Positions 10,326 through 19,455 of a stretch of 64,000 nucleotides of DNA are shown here, one piece after another. Each line of letters starts with the position of its first letter. The first letter of the stretch is position 1. Under the pieces are notes generated by a model. It worked only from the letters and a program-made list of their open reading frames with translations, ran no database searches and was not told where the DNA came from. The stretch is from the NCBI RefSeq assembly GCF_000298315.2, contig NZ_AEYE02000021.1, positions 83,402-147,401 on the forward strand, in the 5' to 3' direction. Made by a program: the position numbers and the translations under genes. This DNA is from Rhizobium grahamii CCGE 502. GTDB taxonomy: Bacteria > Pseudomonadota > Alphaproteobacteria > Rhizobiales > Rhizobiaceae.

Positions 10326-10754
10326 TTACTTCTTCATGGGATAGGTGAGTTCCTTTTCGCTGGTATCTACCACGAAAACGGCAAGCAGCTTGGCAGTTTC
10401 TGTTTTACTGCCGTTTTCGCTCACTCCATGGCGATCACCGGGCATCTCCGAGAAGCTTTCACCCGCCTTGTAAACCTTGACCGGTCCATCATTGACCTGG
10501 CTACGGATCGAACCCTCGAGCACTGTTGCGTAGATGAAAGCCGTGCTCGGATGGGTATGCCCCTCTGAAAATCCGCCCGGGCCGTACTCTACGAGCACGC
10601 CCTTGATGCTCTTACCTGGAACGTTCGGAAGCTCATGCTCATACACGAGCGTCACTTTGGACGCCTCGCCGGCCACTGCAACGCCGGTGGCGGCCATCCC
10701 CGTCAGTCCCGCAACGAGAAGCGAAAAGGCCATAATGGATCTGATCACTGTCAT
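10326..10754 (-). CDS. Exported cupin-domain protein
   Basis: The protein has 142 residues, with a signal peptide in the first 28 or so (MTVIRSIMAFSLLVAGLTG, cleavage near VAVAGEA). A small cupin barrel follows: the motif-1 region GGFSEGHTHPSTAFIYATVLEG contains two histidines and a glutamate-like set of metal ligands, and motif 2 is PGDRHGVSENG. It is probably a periplasmic metal-binding protein of unknown substrate. It lies in the leftward operon between the reductase and mscS, a common grouping of redox and stress accessory genes in rhizobia. Confidence 0.85.
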   Translation of the reverse strand: MTVIRSIMAFSLLVAGLTGMAATGVAVAGEASKVTLVYEHELPNVPGKSIKGVLVEYGPGGFSEGHTHPSTAFIYATVLEGSIRSQVNDGPVKVYKAGESFSEMPGDRHGVSENGSKTETAKLLAVFVVDTSEKELTYPMKK

Positions 10755-10799
10755 TCTCCTGTTCTTTATGATTGCGCCACTGTTCGCGACGCAAATCGA

Positions 10800-11552
10800 T
10801 CACTTGCGCTGAGCCGTGGCAAACCATTGCTCGAAGGTGATCCGGCCAAGCTTGGGATTGTCGTCAGAGACGAGTGAGCCTTCGTCTAGCCGGGCGCCAA
10901 AATAGCGAGCGTCCGTATCAGGCTCCACTTTCCGCCCGTCGCCAGTGACTTCGAGATAGCGGGTAACGAGCTCACTAAGTCGGAAACGCTCGGGACCTGC
11001 TATTTCCACCGTCCCGTTGACCGGGGAGGAAACGGCGACCTCGGCCATCGCCGCGGCGACGTCGTCAGACGCGATCGGCTGGACGTACGCTGGTGAGAGC
11101 CGCACTTTATCACCGGTCGTTCCGGATTGCGCGATGCCGCCAAGAAACTCCATGAACTGCGTCGAGTGGACAATGGTGTAGGGAATGCCCGACGCCTTGA
11201 TCAGTTTTTCCTGCGCGAGCTTTCCCCGGAAATAGCCACTTTCCTGCAGTCGTTCGGTGCCGACGACAGAGAGCGCGATATGATGTTTGATACCGGCCGC
11301 CTTTTCGGCCTGAAGGAGATTACGGCCGGAGGTTTCGAAGAAATCGAGCACGGCCTTGTCTTCGAAAGATGGCGAGTTGGCGAGGTCGACGACAACATCG
11401 CAACCGACCAATGCCGCAGCCAAGCCCTCCCCTGTCACGGTATTCACGCCCGTGTTCGGAGAGGCCGCAAGGACGTCATGTCCTTGCCTTCGCAACCGTT
11501 CCACAGTCTTGGAACCGATCAGGCCAGTTCCGCCAATAATGACTATTTTCAT
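10800..11552 (-). CDS. NAD(P)-binding atypical SDR / NmrA-like reductase
   Basis: The start is taken as the ATG at 11552 (MKIVIIGGTGLIGSKTVERL) because GGAGAAACCC precedes it; the frame is open further upstream without homology. The 250-residue protein has the N-terminal GGTGLIG dinucleotide-binding loop, the CDVVVDLANSPSFED acidic strand and a KHHIALSVVGTERL strand. It lacks the classical YxxxK pair at the usual place, as in NmrA/HSCARG-type atypical SDRs. It may be an NAD(P)H-dependent reductase or redox sensor. It sits 57 bases after the AhpD-like gene in the same operon. Confidence 0.88.
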   Translation of the reverse strand: MKIVIIGGTGLIGSKTVERLRRQGHDVLAASPNTGVNTVTGEGLAAALVGCDVVVDLANSPSFEDKAVLDFFETSGRNLLQAEKAAGIKHHIALSVVGTERLQESGYFRGKLAQEKLIKASGIPYTIVHSTQFMEFLGGIAQSGTTGDKVRLSPAYVQPIASDDVAAAMAEVAVSSPVNGTVEIAGPERFRLSELVTRYLEVTGDGRKVEPDTDARYFGARLDEGSLVSDDNPKLGRITFEQWFATAQRK

Positions 11553-11609
11553 GGGTTTCTCCCGGCTTGCGGCCGCGCCGCGAATGTTGGGGGTCTGGGG
11601 CAAAGGGGC

Positions 11610-12089
11610 TTAGTTCAAGCCCGCCTTGTCGAGACCGTAAAGTTTGTCGGCAGAACCCGGAACTGTCTTGAACGCAATGCTGGCACGGTTCCAGGCATTG
11701 ATCACCATGATTGCAAAAGTCAGGTCAGCGATCTCTTTCTCTGAAAGCTGGCCTCGAACGCGCTCGTAAAGCTCGTCGGGAATTCCGCCCTCCGGCAGTC
11801 TTGTTACAGCTTCAGTCCAGGCGAGTGCTGCCCGTTCGCGCGGTGCAAACAGGGTTGATTCCCGCCAGATGGCGACGTGATAAAGGCGCAGCTCCGTTTC
11901 GCCATGCAACTTGGCTTCCTTGACATGCATATCGAGGCAGAAACCGCATCCATTGATCTGCGACGCCCTGATCTGCCCGAGATCATGTAGCTTGGTTTCG
12001 ATGACGCTGTCCTTCAGGCTCATGCTGAGCTCAGAAAGCTTCTTGAACAATTCCGGGGATTGCTGTGCGTAGTTCAGGCGCTGGGTCAT
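11610..12089 (-). CDS. Carboxymuconolactone decarboxylase / AhpD-like alkylhydroperoxidase family protein
   Basis: The 159-residue all-helical protein has the AhpD core motif: RASQINGCGFCLDMHVKEA near residue 42, with the CxxC redox pair and the downstream histidine. This single-domain type forms oligomers and acts in peroxide or disulphide reduction. It is the first gene of the leftward operon with the reductase, cupin and mscS. Two GGATA-N5-TATCC palindromes lie 19-52 bases before its ATG, so it is probably repressed by the nearby Rrf2 protein and induced by oxidative or nitrosative stress (inference). Confidence 0.92.
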   Translation of the reverse strand: MTQRLNYAQQSPELFKKLSELSMSLKDSVIETKLHDLGQIRASQINGCGFCLDMHVKEAKLHGETELRLYHVAIWRESTLFAPRERAALAWTEAVTRLPEGGIPDELYERVRGQLSEKEIADLTFAIMVINAWNRASIAFKTVPGSADKLYGLDKAGLN

Positions 12090-12107
12090 GTCCGTCTCCT
12101 TATTTAA

Positions 12108-12141
12108 GGATATTTGTTATCCTTATGGATATAAGATATCC
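12108..12141. promoter_or_regulatory. Tandem GGATA-N5-TATCC palindromes (Rrf2-type operators)
   Basis: Two perfect palindromes lie in tandem, GGATATTTGTTATCC at 12108-12122 and GGATATAAGATATCC at 12127-12141, with centres 19 bases apart. They occupy the divergent promoter between the AhpD-like gene and the LysR gene. The same pattern, with one mismatch, precedes the Rrf2 gene at 8741. This strongly suggests a shared regulator; the LysR protein is the alternative owner of the sites at this locus. Confidence 0.7.
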
Positions 12142-12218
12142 GTAATTGCTGGACAGTAAAGCGCTAACAGTCTAATCTGGAACATAACGCTTATGTCGAA
12201 CGGTACGGGTCAAGAGAA

Positions 12219-13118
12219 ATGGATATCGTCTGCGCGCTGAGGACATTCCTGAGGGTCGCCGAAACGGGCTCGTTTTCTGCGGCCGCGGTCGACCTCGGCC
12301 TGACCCAGCCAGCCGTGTCCCGGCAGGTTTCGGCACTTGAAGAGCACCTCAGCATCCGGCTTTTTCATCGTACCACGAATGCGCTCGCCCTGACCCTCGA
12401 GGGTGAGCAGGTCATCACTATGGCATTGAAGGTGGTCGACGCGGTGGACACACTAAACGAGGCGTCGGGTGCCGAAGCAGCCAACGCAATGGGCCGTGTG
12501 CGCCTCGCATTGCCAGCGCCACTTGGTCTTTATGTGAGCGATCGCCTAGCGCCGCTTCTCGAACTGCATCCCGGCCTGTCGGTCGAACTCCTTTTGCGGG
12601 AGGACCCGTCCGATCTCATTGGCGAGGGCATTGATCTCGAGGTGCGCCTCGGCCCTGTCTCCGACAGCAGCCTCATGTGCCGGCGGATTGGCTGGACAAC
12701 GGCCTTTCTTTGCGCAGCCCCCTCCTACGTCGAACGCTGCGGAGTTCCAAAGGCTCCAACCGAGGTCAGCGACCACGAATGTATCTGCTATAGCCGTGCT
12801 GGAGATGGCCGATCATGGTTATTTTCAAATGGCTCGGACGAAATGATTGTCCGTATTTCACCACGACTGGTAGCCAATAGCGCTCTTGCCGTACACCGCG
12901 CCGTGATGAACGGAAGTGGACTTGCCGTGCTTTCGCATATTCTGGCATGCCCCGATATCGAGGCGGGCCGGCTGATAAACGCCATGCCTGACTTTCCACC
13001 CGCACGACTCCCTATCAACCTTGTTTACCCGTCGCGAAAAAACCTCCCCCTGCGGGTTCGAACCGTTCTCGATTTCCTGGTCGTGGCCATCAGGGAAGAT
13101 CCATTGATGGCGGCCTGA
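12219..13118 (+). CDS. LysR-family transcriptional regulator
   Basis: The 299-residue protein has an N-terminal winged helix (residues 1-60, FSAAAVDLGLTQPAVSRQVSALEE) followed by a periplasmic-binding-like effector domain. The sequence resembles the rhizobial group that controls divergent redox or quinone-reductase genes. It is divergent from the AhpD-like operon across 129 bases containing the two palindromes, so it may co-regulate that operon. The effector is unknown. Confidence 0.93.
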   Translation: MDIVCALRTFLRVAETGSFSAAAVDLGLTQPAVSRQVSALEEHLSIRLFHRTTNALALTLEGEQVITMALKVVDAVDTLNEASGAEAANAMGRVRLALPAPLGLYVSDRLAPLLELHPGLSVELLLREDPSDLIGEGIDLEVRLGPVSDSSLMCRRIGWTTAFLCAAPSYVERCGVPKAPTEVSDHECICYSRAGDGRSWLFSNGSDEMIVRISPRLVANSALAVHRAVMNGSGLAVLSHILACPDIEAGRLINAMPDFPPARLPINLVYPSRKNLPLRVRTVLDFLVVAIREDPLMAA

Positions 13119-13175
13119 TCTCGCCCCCGATGCACCGCGGAGTTGCGATGTCCTTGCGAGGCTGCCGACAGGGGT

Positions 13176-13955
13176 CTAGGTCTTGCCTGCCACAGGCCCG
13201 AAACTGGCCGAGATCGACTCCACCGCATAATGGCGTTGCCCGCGCCGGCAGAGATAGACTTCTCGTTCAGGATTTTGCTCGATCACGAAACCGGCGCTTC
13301 GCAGCATCGCTTCAACCGCCGCCTTGTTGGGGATGAACCAGTTTGTCGGATCCGAGGCGTAGCGCTCCTCAACGAAGAAAAGCTTCGGATAGTCAGGCTG
13401 GTCGAAGATCGACCACTCGGAAAAAGGGTAGTCCTCCTCAAGGGCCGGCAGGCGCTCGTCACCTCGCTGGAGGCACTGGAACAACAGGGTTTGACCGACA
13501 ACATGCTCGTAGAGCAGGTCGAGCGCCAAGAGCGGGTGGCGCAAATGGTAGAGGACCCCCATGAAGATGACGAGGTCGAAGCTTTCGCCGAGGGTGCCGA
13601 CGTCGTAGACCGACATCTGCCGAAACTCGATGTCCAGTCCCGCTCGCTCGGCGGCGAAACGCGCCTGGCGCAGATAGTGCTCGTCCGCATCGATGCCAAG
13701 CACCCGCCCGGCATTGCGACGTTTCATCTCCTGACTGTAAAAACCGGCATTGCAGCCGATGTCGAGGACGCTGCGACCATCGAGATCCATTGGCAAGACA
13801 TGCTGGAAGCTCTGCCATTTGAAGCGAGGATAGTCGCCAAGAAAATGGTCCGGCGCCGTCTTGACGCCGCCAATGTCGAGATTGTGGAACCAGGGAGCGA
13901 GTTCGGCAATTTCCTTCTCCAACACGCTCCGGCTGGTTCTGCGACAATTATCCAT
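13176..13955 (-). CDS. SAM-dependent methyltransferase, TIGR04290-type
   Basis: The ATG at 13955 (MDNCRRTSRS) is chosen because TAGGAGC precedes it; it gives 259 residues. The class I methyltransferase core is clear: RSVLDIGCNAGFYSQEM (motif I), VLGIDADEHYLRQARFAA (motif II), and FDLVIFMGVLYHLRHPLLAL (motif IV). WFHNLDIGGVKTAPDHFLGD and FKWQSFQHVLP are typical of the TIGR04290 family, related to the tRNA carboxymethyltransferase CmoB. It closes the eight-gene glycan operon, starting 4 bases after the epimerase stop. It may methylate a sugar or lipid intermediate. Confidence 0.88.
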   Translation of the reverse strand: MDNCRRTSRSVLEKEIAELAPWFHNLDIGGVKTAPDHFLGDYPRFKWQSFQHVLPMDLDGRSVLDIGCNAGFYSQEMKRRNAGRVLGIDADEHYLRQARFAAERAGLDIEFRQMSVYDVGTLGESFDLVIFMGVLYHLRHPLLALDLLYEHVVGQTLLFQCLQRGDERLPALEEDYPFSEWSIFDQPDYPKLFFVEERYASDPTNWFIPNKAAVEAMLRSAGFVIEQNPEREVYLCRRGQRHYAVESISASFGPVAGKT

Positions 13956-13959
13956 GCTC

Positions 13960-14994
13960 CTAGATCCCGACCGAGGTGGTCGCACCGACTGCTTTGGCCT
14001 TCATGAGCGATCGCCGTTTGCCAGGAACCTGTTTATCGCCGAGCGTCGCCACGAACCAGGCAGCCGTCTGGCGAAGACCGTCGGCAAGAGCAATTTTTGG
14101 TTCCCAGACGAGGAGGTCTTTTGCTCGCGCGATATCCGGCCGACGACGCTGCGGATCGTCTTGCGGCAGCGGACGGTAGACGATCTGGGTGGCTCCAGGA
14201 ACGATCGCGACGACCATCTCGGCGAGCTGGTTGATGGTGAACTCTCCGGGATTGCCGAGATTGACCGGATGCTGCGGATTGGGCTCGACGTTCATCAAGG
14301 CCATTAGACCGGCGATGAGGTCGCTGACGAAGCAGAAGGAACGGGTCTGTTCACCGCTGCCGTATATCGTCAGAGGATCACCGGAGATCGCCTGGACAAG
14401 CAGGTTGGAGATGATGCGGCCATCATGGGGTTGCATGCGCGGGCCATACGTGTTGAAGATGCGCGCGACGCGCGCATCCACGCGCCCAGCACGCAGCAGG
14501 TCGAAGCAAAGGGCTTCGGCAGCCCGTTTTCCTTCGTCGTAGCAGGCCCGCGGTCCCGTGCAGCTGACATTGCCGCGGTAATCCTCGCGCTGCGGATGTT
14601 CGGCCGGATCACCATAGACCTCACTGGTGGAAGCCTGCAGGAATGCGGCATTGTGTTCTTCCGCAAGTGCCAGGAGATTGCCGGTTCCGGCAACGCAGGT
14701 CATCATGGTGTGGACGGGATCGGCCTGATATTGGGGAGGCGACGCTGCGCAGGCCAGGTTGTAGATCTGGTCAAGCGGCTCATCGACATTGCGCAAGTCG
14801 CATATGTCAATTTCGATGAGGCGAAACCCCACATGGTTGGCGAGCGGTCGCACATTTGCCGCAGACCCGGTGATGAAACTGTCGACGCAGAGCACGCGCT
14901 CACCGCGGGCCAGCAACGCGTCGCAAAGATGCGACCCGACGAAACCGGCACCGCCGGCAACCAGGATGGTTCTGCTCTTGCCGTTCTGCTGCAT
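13960..14994 (-). CDS. NAD-dependent sugar epimerase/decarboxylase (UDP-glucuronate decarboxylase-like SDR)
   Basis: The 344-residue extended SDR has a GGAGFVGSHLCDALL nucleotide-binding loop, a STSEVYGDP block (catalytic Ser region) and YDEGKRAAE (Tyr/Lys pair). FNTYGPRMQPHDGRIISN and RSFCFVSDLIAGL are typical of UDP-xylose synthases. The closest function is decarboxylation of UDP-glucuronate to UDP-xylose or a 4-keto sugar. Its start shares one base with the CgeB-like gene's stop (TAATG). The C-terminus carries a roughly 30-residue tail rich in Lys and Val that is not part of the fold. Confidence 0.88.
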   Translation of the reverse strand: MQQNGKSRTILVAGGAGFVGSHLCDALLARGERVLCVDSFITGSAANVRPLANHVGFRLIEIDICDLRNVDEPLDQIYNLACAASPPQYQADPVHTMMTCVAGTGNLLALAEEHNAAFLQASTSEVYGDPAEHPQREDYRGNVSCTGPRACYDEGKRAAEALCFDLLRAGRVDARVARIFNTYGPRMQPHDGRIISNLLVQAISGDPLTIYGSGEQTRSFCFVSDLIAGLMALMNVEPNPQHPVNLGNPGEFTINQLAEMVVAIVPGATQIVYRPLPQDDPQRRRPDIARAKDLLVWEPKIALADGLRQTAAWFVATLGDKQVPGKRRSLMKAKAVGATTSVGI

Positions 14995-16121
14995 TACATT
15001 CTCCTCACGCTGTCAAACTTTGGATAAGTTGTCATTGTTGCGGGTGGATCTTGATCAAGCATCGCAAGCGCGCTTGTCATCTGGCGCGCGCGCGCAAGGC
15101 CGGTATGGTTGGCCAGAACTTCCCTCCGCGCTGCTTGCCCAATCCTCTGGCGCTTCTCATCGTCCATCTTTGTCAGAGCATTGACGACATCATCGCTCGT
15201 GCGGGCAATGACCAGCGCTTTGCCATCAGGCAGAAGATCGCTGAGGCCGCGCCAATCGTCGCTGATGATCGGGACGGCGCAGGCGCCCGCCTCGAACAGG
15301 CGCACACTTGGCGACCAGCCTGCAGCCACCATGTCAGCGCGCGTCACATTCAGCGTGAAGCGTTGCCGACTATAGAAAGATGGATGCTCGGATGGCGGCA
15401 GATGGTCGATGCGCTCGACATTGGCGGGCCATTCGATCTCGCGGGGGTATTGTGGTCCGGCAACGACGAAGCGGTGGTCGGGCAGGCGACGCGCCGGCTC
15501 GATCAACAGCCTTTCAAGCGTCGGCTGCCGGTCCGCACTATAGGTCCCTAGATAGCCGAGATCCCACCGCAGCGGCTCCTTCGTATTGACATATCGGTCG
15601 GCATCGACGGAGCAGTAGAGTGCAAGCGCTTTTCTTGCCCCATAGCGATGCTCCAGCCTCTCCAGTACACCGCCACCGGAAAAGGAAAAGTAGATATCGA
15701 AGAGCGGGATCTGCCGCCGCGCGACATAGGGCTCCTCGCCTTTTTCGAGGCAAGCAAGCGTCACCGGCGTATCGATATCATAAAAGCACAAGCGCCTCGG
15801 CCGAAGCCGGCCCAGCCGGTCGATAAGTTCCTGGCCTTCGGGGACATAGGAACCGACAATGACAGCATCGGCTTCGTTCAACCGCGCCCCATGGGCCACA
15901 ATCATGGCATCGATCGCATTATAATAGGCGAGCGTGCAGAAATCGGGAGACGGCAAATCCCGCTGGCTTGCATACCAGGGCACGTCCCTTTCCAGAAAGA
16001 GGACGCTGTGGCCCGAGGCTGCAAGCCCGCGTATCAGCGCGCGAAAGGTGGTCGCATGGCCATTGCCCCAGGAGGAGGACAGAGACAGGCCGAGAATGAC
16101 GATATCGCGCGCTCTCGTCAT
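14994..16121 (-). CDS. CgeB-like glycosyltransferase (first of three)
   Basis: The 375-residue GT-B type protein starts with DIVILGLSLSSSWGNGHATTFRALIRGL and has a WDLGYLGTYSADRQPTLERL segment typical of CgeB/DUF3880-like glycosyltransferases. The C-terminal donor-binding domain is VRLFEAGACAVPIISDDWRGLSDL. It starts with an ATGA overlap on the stop of the preceding CgeB-like gene. The family is soluble and uses nucleotide sugars. The acceptor and sugar are not evident. Confidence 0.85.
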   Translation of the reverse strand: MTRARDIVILGLSLSSSWGNGHATTFRALIRGLAASGHSVLFLERDVPWYASQRDLPSPDFCTLAYYNAIDAMIVAHGARLNEADAVIVGSYVPEGQELIDRLGRLRPRRLCFYDIDTPVTLACLEKGEEPYVARRQIPLFDIYFSFSGGGVLERLEHRYGARKALALYCSVDADRYVNTKEPLRWDLGYLGTYSADRQPTLERLLIEPARRLPDHRFVVAGPQYPREIEWPANVERIDHLPPSEHPSFYSRQRFTLNVTRADMVAAGWSPSVRLFEAGACAVPIISDDWRGLSDLLPDGKALVIARTSDDVVNALTKMDDEKRQRIGQAARREVLANHTGLARARQMTSALAMLDQDPPATMTTYPKFDSVRRM

Positions 16122-17209
16122 GCGGCAGCTCCCGTACGGGCGCGCAGCTGGGCGCGAAAGATGCTGTCGACGATTTCGGCCCGCTGCGTATAGGTATGAT
16201 TGGCAAGGACACGGGCCATCGCCTTCTTACCGATCGATCTCGCCCTCTCCGTTGTTAGATCTGCGAGAAGATCGACCACGTCCTTCCCATCCCGGGCAAC
16301 GAGGACCTCCTCGTCCGGCCTGAGGAACAACTCGATGCCCTCCCAGTGATCGGTGATGAGACAGGCGCCGGCGCCGGCCGCTTCAAATACCCGGGTTGCC
16401 GGCGAGAAGCCGTTCTGAGCCATGCTTTCGCGTGAAATATTGAGGACGGCCTTCGGTGTGACGTTGAAGGCATTATGCTCGCCGGTCGCCACATGGCCGA
16501 CCCGTTTGATGTTGGACGACATCGGCTTGTCATGCCAGCCCGAACCGCCCAGCAGGAAGCGTGTCTGAATCAGGCGAGAGGCAGGTTCGAGAAAGAAATC
16601 CTCAACGCGCGCCTCGCGGTCGGGAAGACGGTTGCCGAGGAAGCCGAGATCGGCGCTGAAGCGCTCGTCCGGCGCCACCGGGTGATGGGTGTCGGGGTCG
16701 AGAGCGTTATAGATCGGAATGCACTCGCGTGCCCCAAGTCCCCCATAGGCCTGCACCACGGGATCGCCGCCGCCATAGGTCAGGACAAGGTCGAGGGTGC
16801 CGAGTGCCTGTCGCAAAGGGTGTCCGGCATCGCCGCGAATCTCGAGCAGCGTAGCCGGCGCGTCGACATCCCAGAAGATCTTGAGCGCACCTGGTCGCGC
16901 GTGGACAAGAACCTCTTCCAGCAGACGTTCGTCCTCAAAGCCGACGCCGCTTGCCTTGACGACGATATCGGCCTCGCCTGCACGGGCGGCGACGGTCTTC
17001 AACGAACCGATCGTCCCTTCATAGACGACGACTTTGCACCAGTCCGGTGGATCGATGTCCCGGTTCTGCTGCCGCTCGTAGACATCGGGCTCGTAGAATG
17101 TGATGTCGTATCCCCGCACTGCGAGCGCACGCAGCAGGCCGCGATAGTAGGTGGCGGCCCCGTTCCAATAGGCCGATACGAGACTTGAGCCGTAAAAGGC
17201 GATCTTCAC
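16118..17209 (-). CDS. CgeB-like glycosyltransferase (second of three)
   Basis: The start is taken as the GTG at 17209 (VKIAFYGSSLVSAYWNG), which overlaps the stop of the upstream gene as GTGA and follows a GGGGAGG ribosome site. An upstream in-frame extension is not homologous. The 363-residue protein has the N-terminal YWNGAATYYRGLLRALAVRG segment, FSADLGFLGNRLPDREARVE, and the C-terminal RVFEAAGAGACLITDHWEGIE donor-binding motif. It is paralogous to its two neighbours but diverged, so each probably adds a different residue. Confidence 0.86.
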   Translation of the reverse strand: MKIAFYGSSLVSAYWNGAATYYRGLLRALAVRGYDITFYEPDVYERQQNRDIDPPDWCKVVVYEGTIGSLKTVAARAGEADIVVKASGVGFEDERLLEEVLVHARPGALKIFWDVDAPATLLEIRGDAGHPLRQALGTLDLVLTYGGGDPVVQAYGGLGARECIPIYNALDPDTHHPVAPDERFSADLGFLGNRLPDREARVEDFFLEPASRLIQTRFLLGGSGWHDKPMSSNIKRVGHVATGEHNAFNVTPKAVLNISRESMAQNGFSPATRVFEAAGAGACLITDHWEGIELFLRPDEEVLVARDGKDVVDLLADLTTERARSIGKKAMARVLANHTYTQRAEIVDSIFRAQLRARTGAAA

Positions 17210-18336
17210 TGTGCAGCCTCCCCTGCCGCGAGCTGCTGGATAACGGAGCGGCTGCCGACATCGGCCAGAATCGTCAGAAGCTCGTCGACGCGGTGGCGAC
17301 AAGTGTGGCGCGATCTGACCGTTTCCAGTCCGGACTTAGCGAGCGTTGCCGCAAGATCCGGATCGGAAAGAACTTCCTTCAGACGACGCTGCATCGCTGC
17401 ACCATCCTCGGCCACGAGGTAGTCGGTGCCGGGCCGGAAGAGCTGCTCCACGTCGTTCCATGGCGCCGAGATGAGCGGAATTCCGCAGGCGAGCGCTTCG
17501 AAGACGCGGATGGTTGGTATGCCTGGCAAATGGCTGACATAGGGTCTGCGCGGAATATGGACCGTCACCCTGTTGCGCGCGAAGGCCAGGGGCGCCTGCG
17601 CATTGGCGATCCAGCCGCCATAGGAAATTCCGCCGTCCTTAAGGGCAGACAGGGCATCAGCGGGATAGCGCACGCCACGGACGGTTGCTCGAAGGCCAAG
17701 CTCTTTGACGGGGCGAACAAGGAATTCCAGGATCTCTTCGGACCGTTCGTCATCACCCCAATTGCCGATCCAGATGAGATCACCGGTCTTGTCAGCCCCT
17801 GGCATGGGCCGGAACAATGTGTCGTCGGCAGCCTCATGGAAGGTGAAAACGGCCTTGGCCCAACCGGCCTTGAGATAGCGCTGCCTGAGGGTTTCGCCAA
17901 AAGCAAGCACAGCGTCATAGCCATCGAGCGACAGGCCGGACATATCCGTCTCGGCCGATACCGCGCGATGATGAGTGTCATGAAAGAGCAGCGTGAAGCG
18001 GGCACCGTTACGACGAGCCCGGCCAATGCGGGATATGAGCTCAGGATCTGTCCATTCATGGACTATCACCACATCGGCGTCAGCAAGGGCTGCTTCATGG
18101 TCGAAATTTTCCGGGTAAATCTGCGCTCGCAACCCGGGAAAGGTGTCGGAGAACGCCTCGATCGCCGCCGGGCCCTGGTCGGCGAGAAGATTAAGCCGGC
18201 TCCAGGAATCATGCGGCTCGAGCGCCATCGTCACATGGCCGCGACGGCCAAGATCACGCATCAGGCCGCGAAGGAAATGCGCATTGCCGTGGTTCCAGTC
18301 GGACAGCAGCGAGTGTGTGTAAAAGACAAATTTCAT
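17206..18336 (-). CDS. CgeB-like glycosyltransferase (third of three)
   Basis: The 376-residue protein starts MKFVFYTHSLLSDWNHGNAH. It has the CgeB-like centre TGDLIWIGNWGDDERSEEI and the C-terminal RVFEALACGIPLISAPWNDVEQLF motif, where the glutamate contacts the donor sugar nucleotide. It begins 3 bases after the stop of the GT4-like gene and is followed by an overlapping GTG start. Three diverged paralogues in a row imply stepwise building of an oligosaccharide. Confidence 0.86.
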   Translation of the reverse strand: MKFVFYTHSLLSDWNHGNAHFLRGLMRDLGRRGHVTMALEPHDSWSRLNLLADQGPAAIEAFSDTFPGLRAQIYPENFDHEAALADADVVIVHEWTDPELISRIGRARRNGARFTLLFHDTHHRAVSAETDMSGLSLDGYDAVLAFGETLRQRYLKAGWAKAVFTFHEAADDTLFRPMPGADKTGDLIWIGNWGDDERSEEILEFLVRPVKELGLRATVRGVRYPADALSALKDGGISYGGWIANAQAPLAFARNRVTVHIPRRPYVSHLPGIPTIRVFEALACGIPLISAPWNDVEQLFRPGTDYLVAEDGAAMQRRLKEVLSDPDLAATLAKSGLETVRSRHTCRHRVDELLTILADVGSRSVIQQLAAGEAAQ

Positions 18337-18339
18337 GAT

Positions 18340-19455
18340 CTACTCCGCTGCGCTTGAAGCGCGTTTCCGTTCAAGAAGATTCGAGTAGAGGCGGGCCATG
18401 GACGACGCCTGCACATCAACCGTCAAGCGCTGCGCGCGTTCCTGCGCCGTTCGCACAAGGCGACCGCGAAGCCCGACATCAAGCAACAGGCGGTTGACCG
18501 CCTTGCTAAAGGCTGCTGGACGATGTGGTTCGGCAAAAACCGCCGCCCCGTCCCAGAGTTCCCGATAGGTCGGGATGTCAGCGAGTACCAGCGCGGCGCC
18601 GCAGCGCGCCGCCTCAAGGGGAGCGAGGCCAAAAGGCTCGTAGAGCGACGGCGAGACGACGATCGCGGCCCGCCGCATGAGCGCCATAGCATCTGCGTGC
18701 GGCAGGGCGCCGTAATTGCGTGTGTGCGTCATCGTCACGCCCTGCCCGTTGGGCCCGCGATCGGCACCGACCGTCAGGAGAGGGCAGGCCATCTGCGCGG
18801 CAGCCGCATTCAGCACCGCGCCGTTCTTGCCCTCGTCCCACCAGCGCCCCGCCGCAAAAGCAAACTCCTCCTTGCGACCGGCGATGAGAGGCACGGCGCT
18901 TGCATTATAGATCACGGTCAGATTTTCGAAGGGACCGTACGCCGCCTCCAGCATCGCTGCATGGCTGCTGCTCGGTGCAACGACAGCATCGGCCCTCTTG
19001 AAACCGCGGGCGTTGAGTGCCTGCTGCCAGCGCCAATCGACAGGCACCGCGCTGGCGCGGACCGCCGCAAACCAGGTGACGACGCAGGAATGGGACACGG
19101 CGACGACAGGCATGGCGAGGTCAAGCCGGGCTGCCTGGGACGGAAGATTTAGGTGCAACAAATCAACCCGCCTTTGCGTGGCGAGCGCAGCGATCGTCGA
19201 CGGAACGGTCGTCAGCGCGCCCTCCCCCGCCACCATCCAATCTAGCGGCTCGTCGAGCCAATCGAGATCGCCGATCGAAAGCGCCTCGTCCCGCTGTTGC
19301 CCAGTCGGCGGTGGACCGAGACCGACGAAACAGGTGTGGATCCCCTCCCGCCGCAGCCCGACGGCGAGATCCATGGCATAGCGCCAGACGCCGCCAACCG
19401 CGTCGAGGGTCATCATCATGCGCTGCTGCGCAACCATCGGCGAGGCCTGCCTCAT
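18340..19455 (-). CDS. Glycosyltransferase family 4-like protein
   Basis: The 371-residue GT-B enzyme has the N-terminal DAVGGVWRYAMDLAVGL acceptor-domain signature and a central GYxNG-type linker. The C-terminal donor-binding block SPSLYEPFGLAPLEAARCGAALVLADIP carries the EPFGLAPLEA motif with two conserved glutamates (E-x7-E) of retaining GT4 enzymes. It overlaps the hydrolase/epimerase gene by ATGA. It probably transfers a hexose or a related sugar from a nucleotide donor. Confidence 0.9.
   Translation of the reverse strand: MRQASPMVAQQRMMMTLDAVGGVWRYAMDLAVGLRREGIHTCFVGLGPPPTGQQRDEALSIGDLDWLDEPLDWMVAGEGALTTVPSTIAALATQRRVDLLHLNLPSQAARLDLAMPVVAVSHSCVVTWFAAVRASAVPVDWRWQQALNARGFKRADAVVAPSSSHAAMLEAAYGPFENLTVIYNASAVPLIAGRKEEFAFAAGRWWDEGKNGAVLNAAAAQMACPLLTVGADRGPNGQGVTMTHTRNYGALPHADAMALMRRAAIVVSPSLYEPFGLAPLEAARCGAALVLADIPTYRELWDGAAVFAEPHRPAAFSKAVNRLLLDVGLRGRLVRTAQERAQRLTVDVQASSMARLYSNLLERKRASSAAE

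Noticed and set aside
13143-14006. Plus-strand frame of 287 codons in the methyltransferase region
   Set aside because: It lies opposite the methyltransferase gene, which has intact SAM motifs; the plus frame shows no recognisable family.
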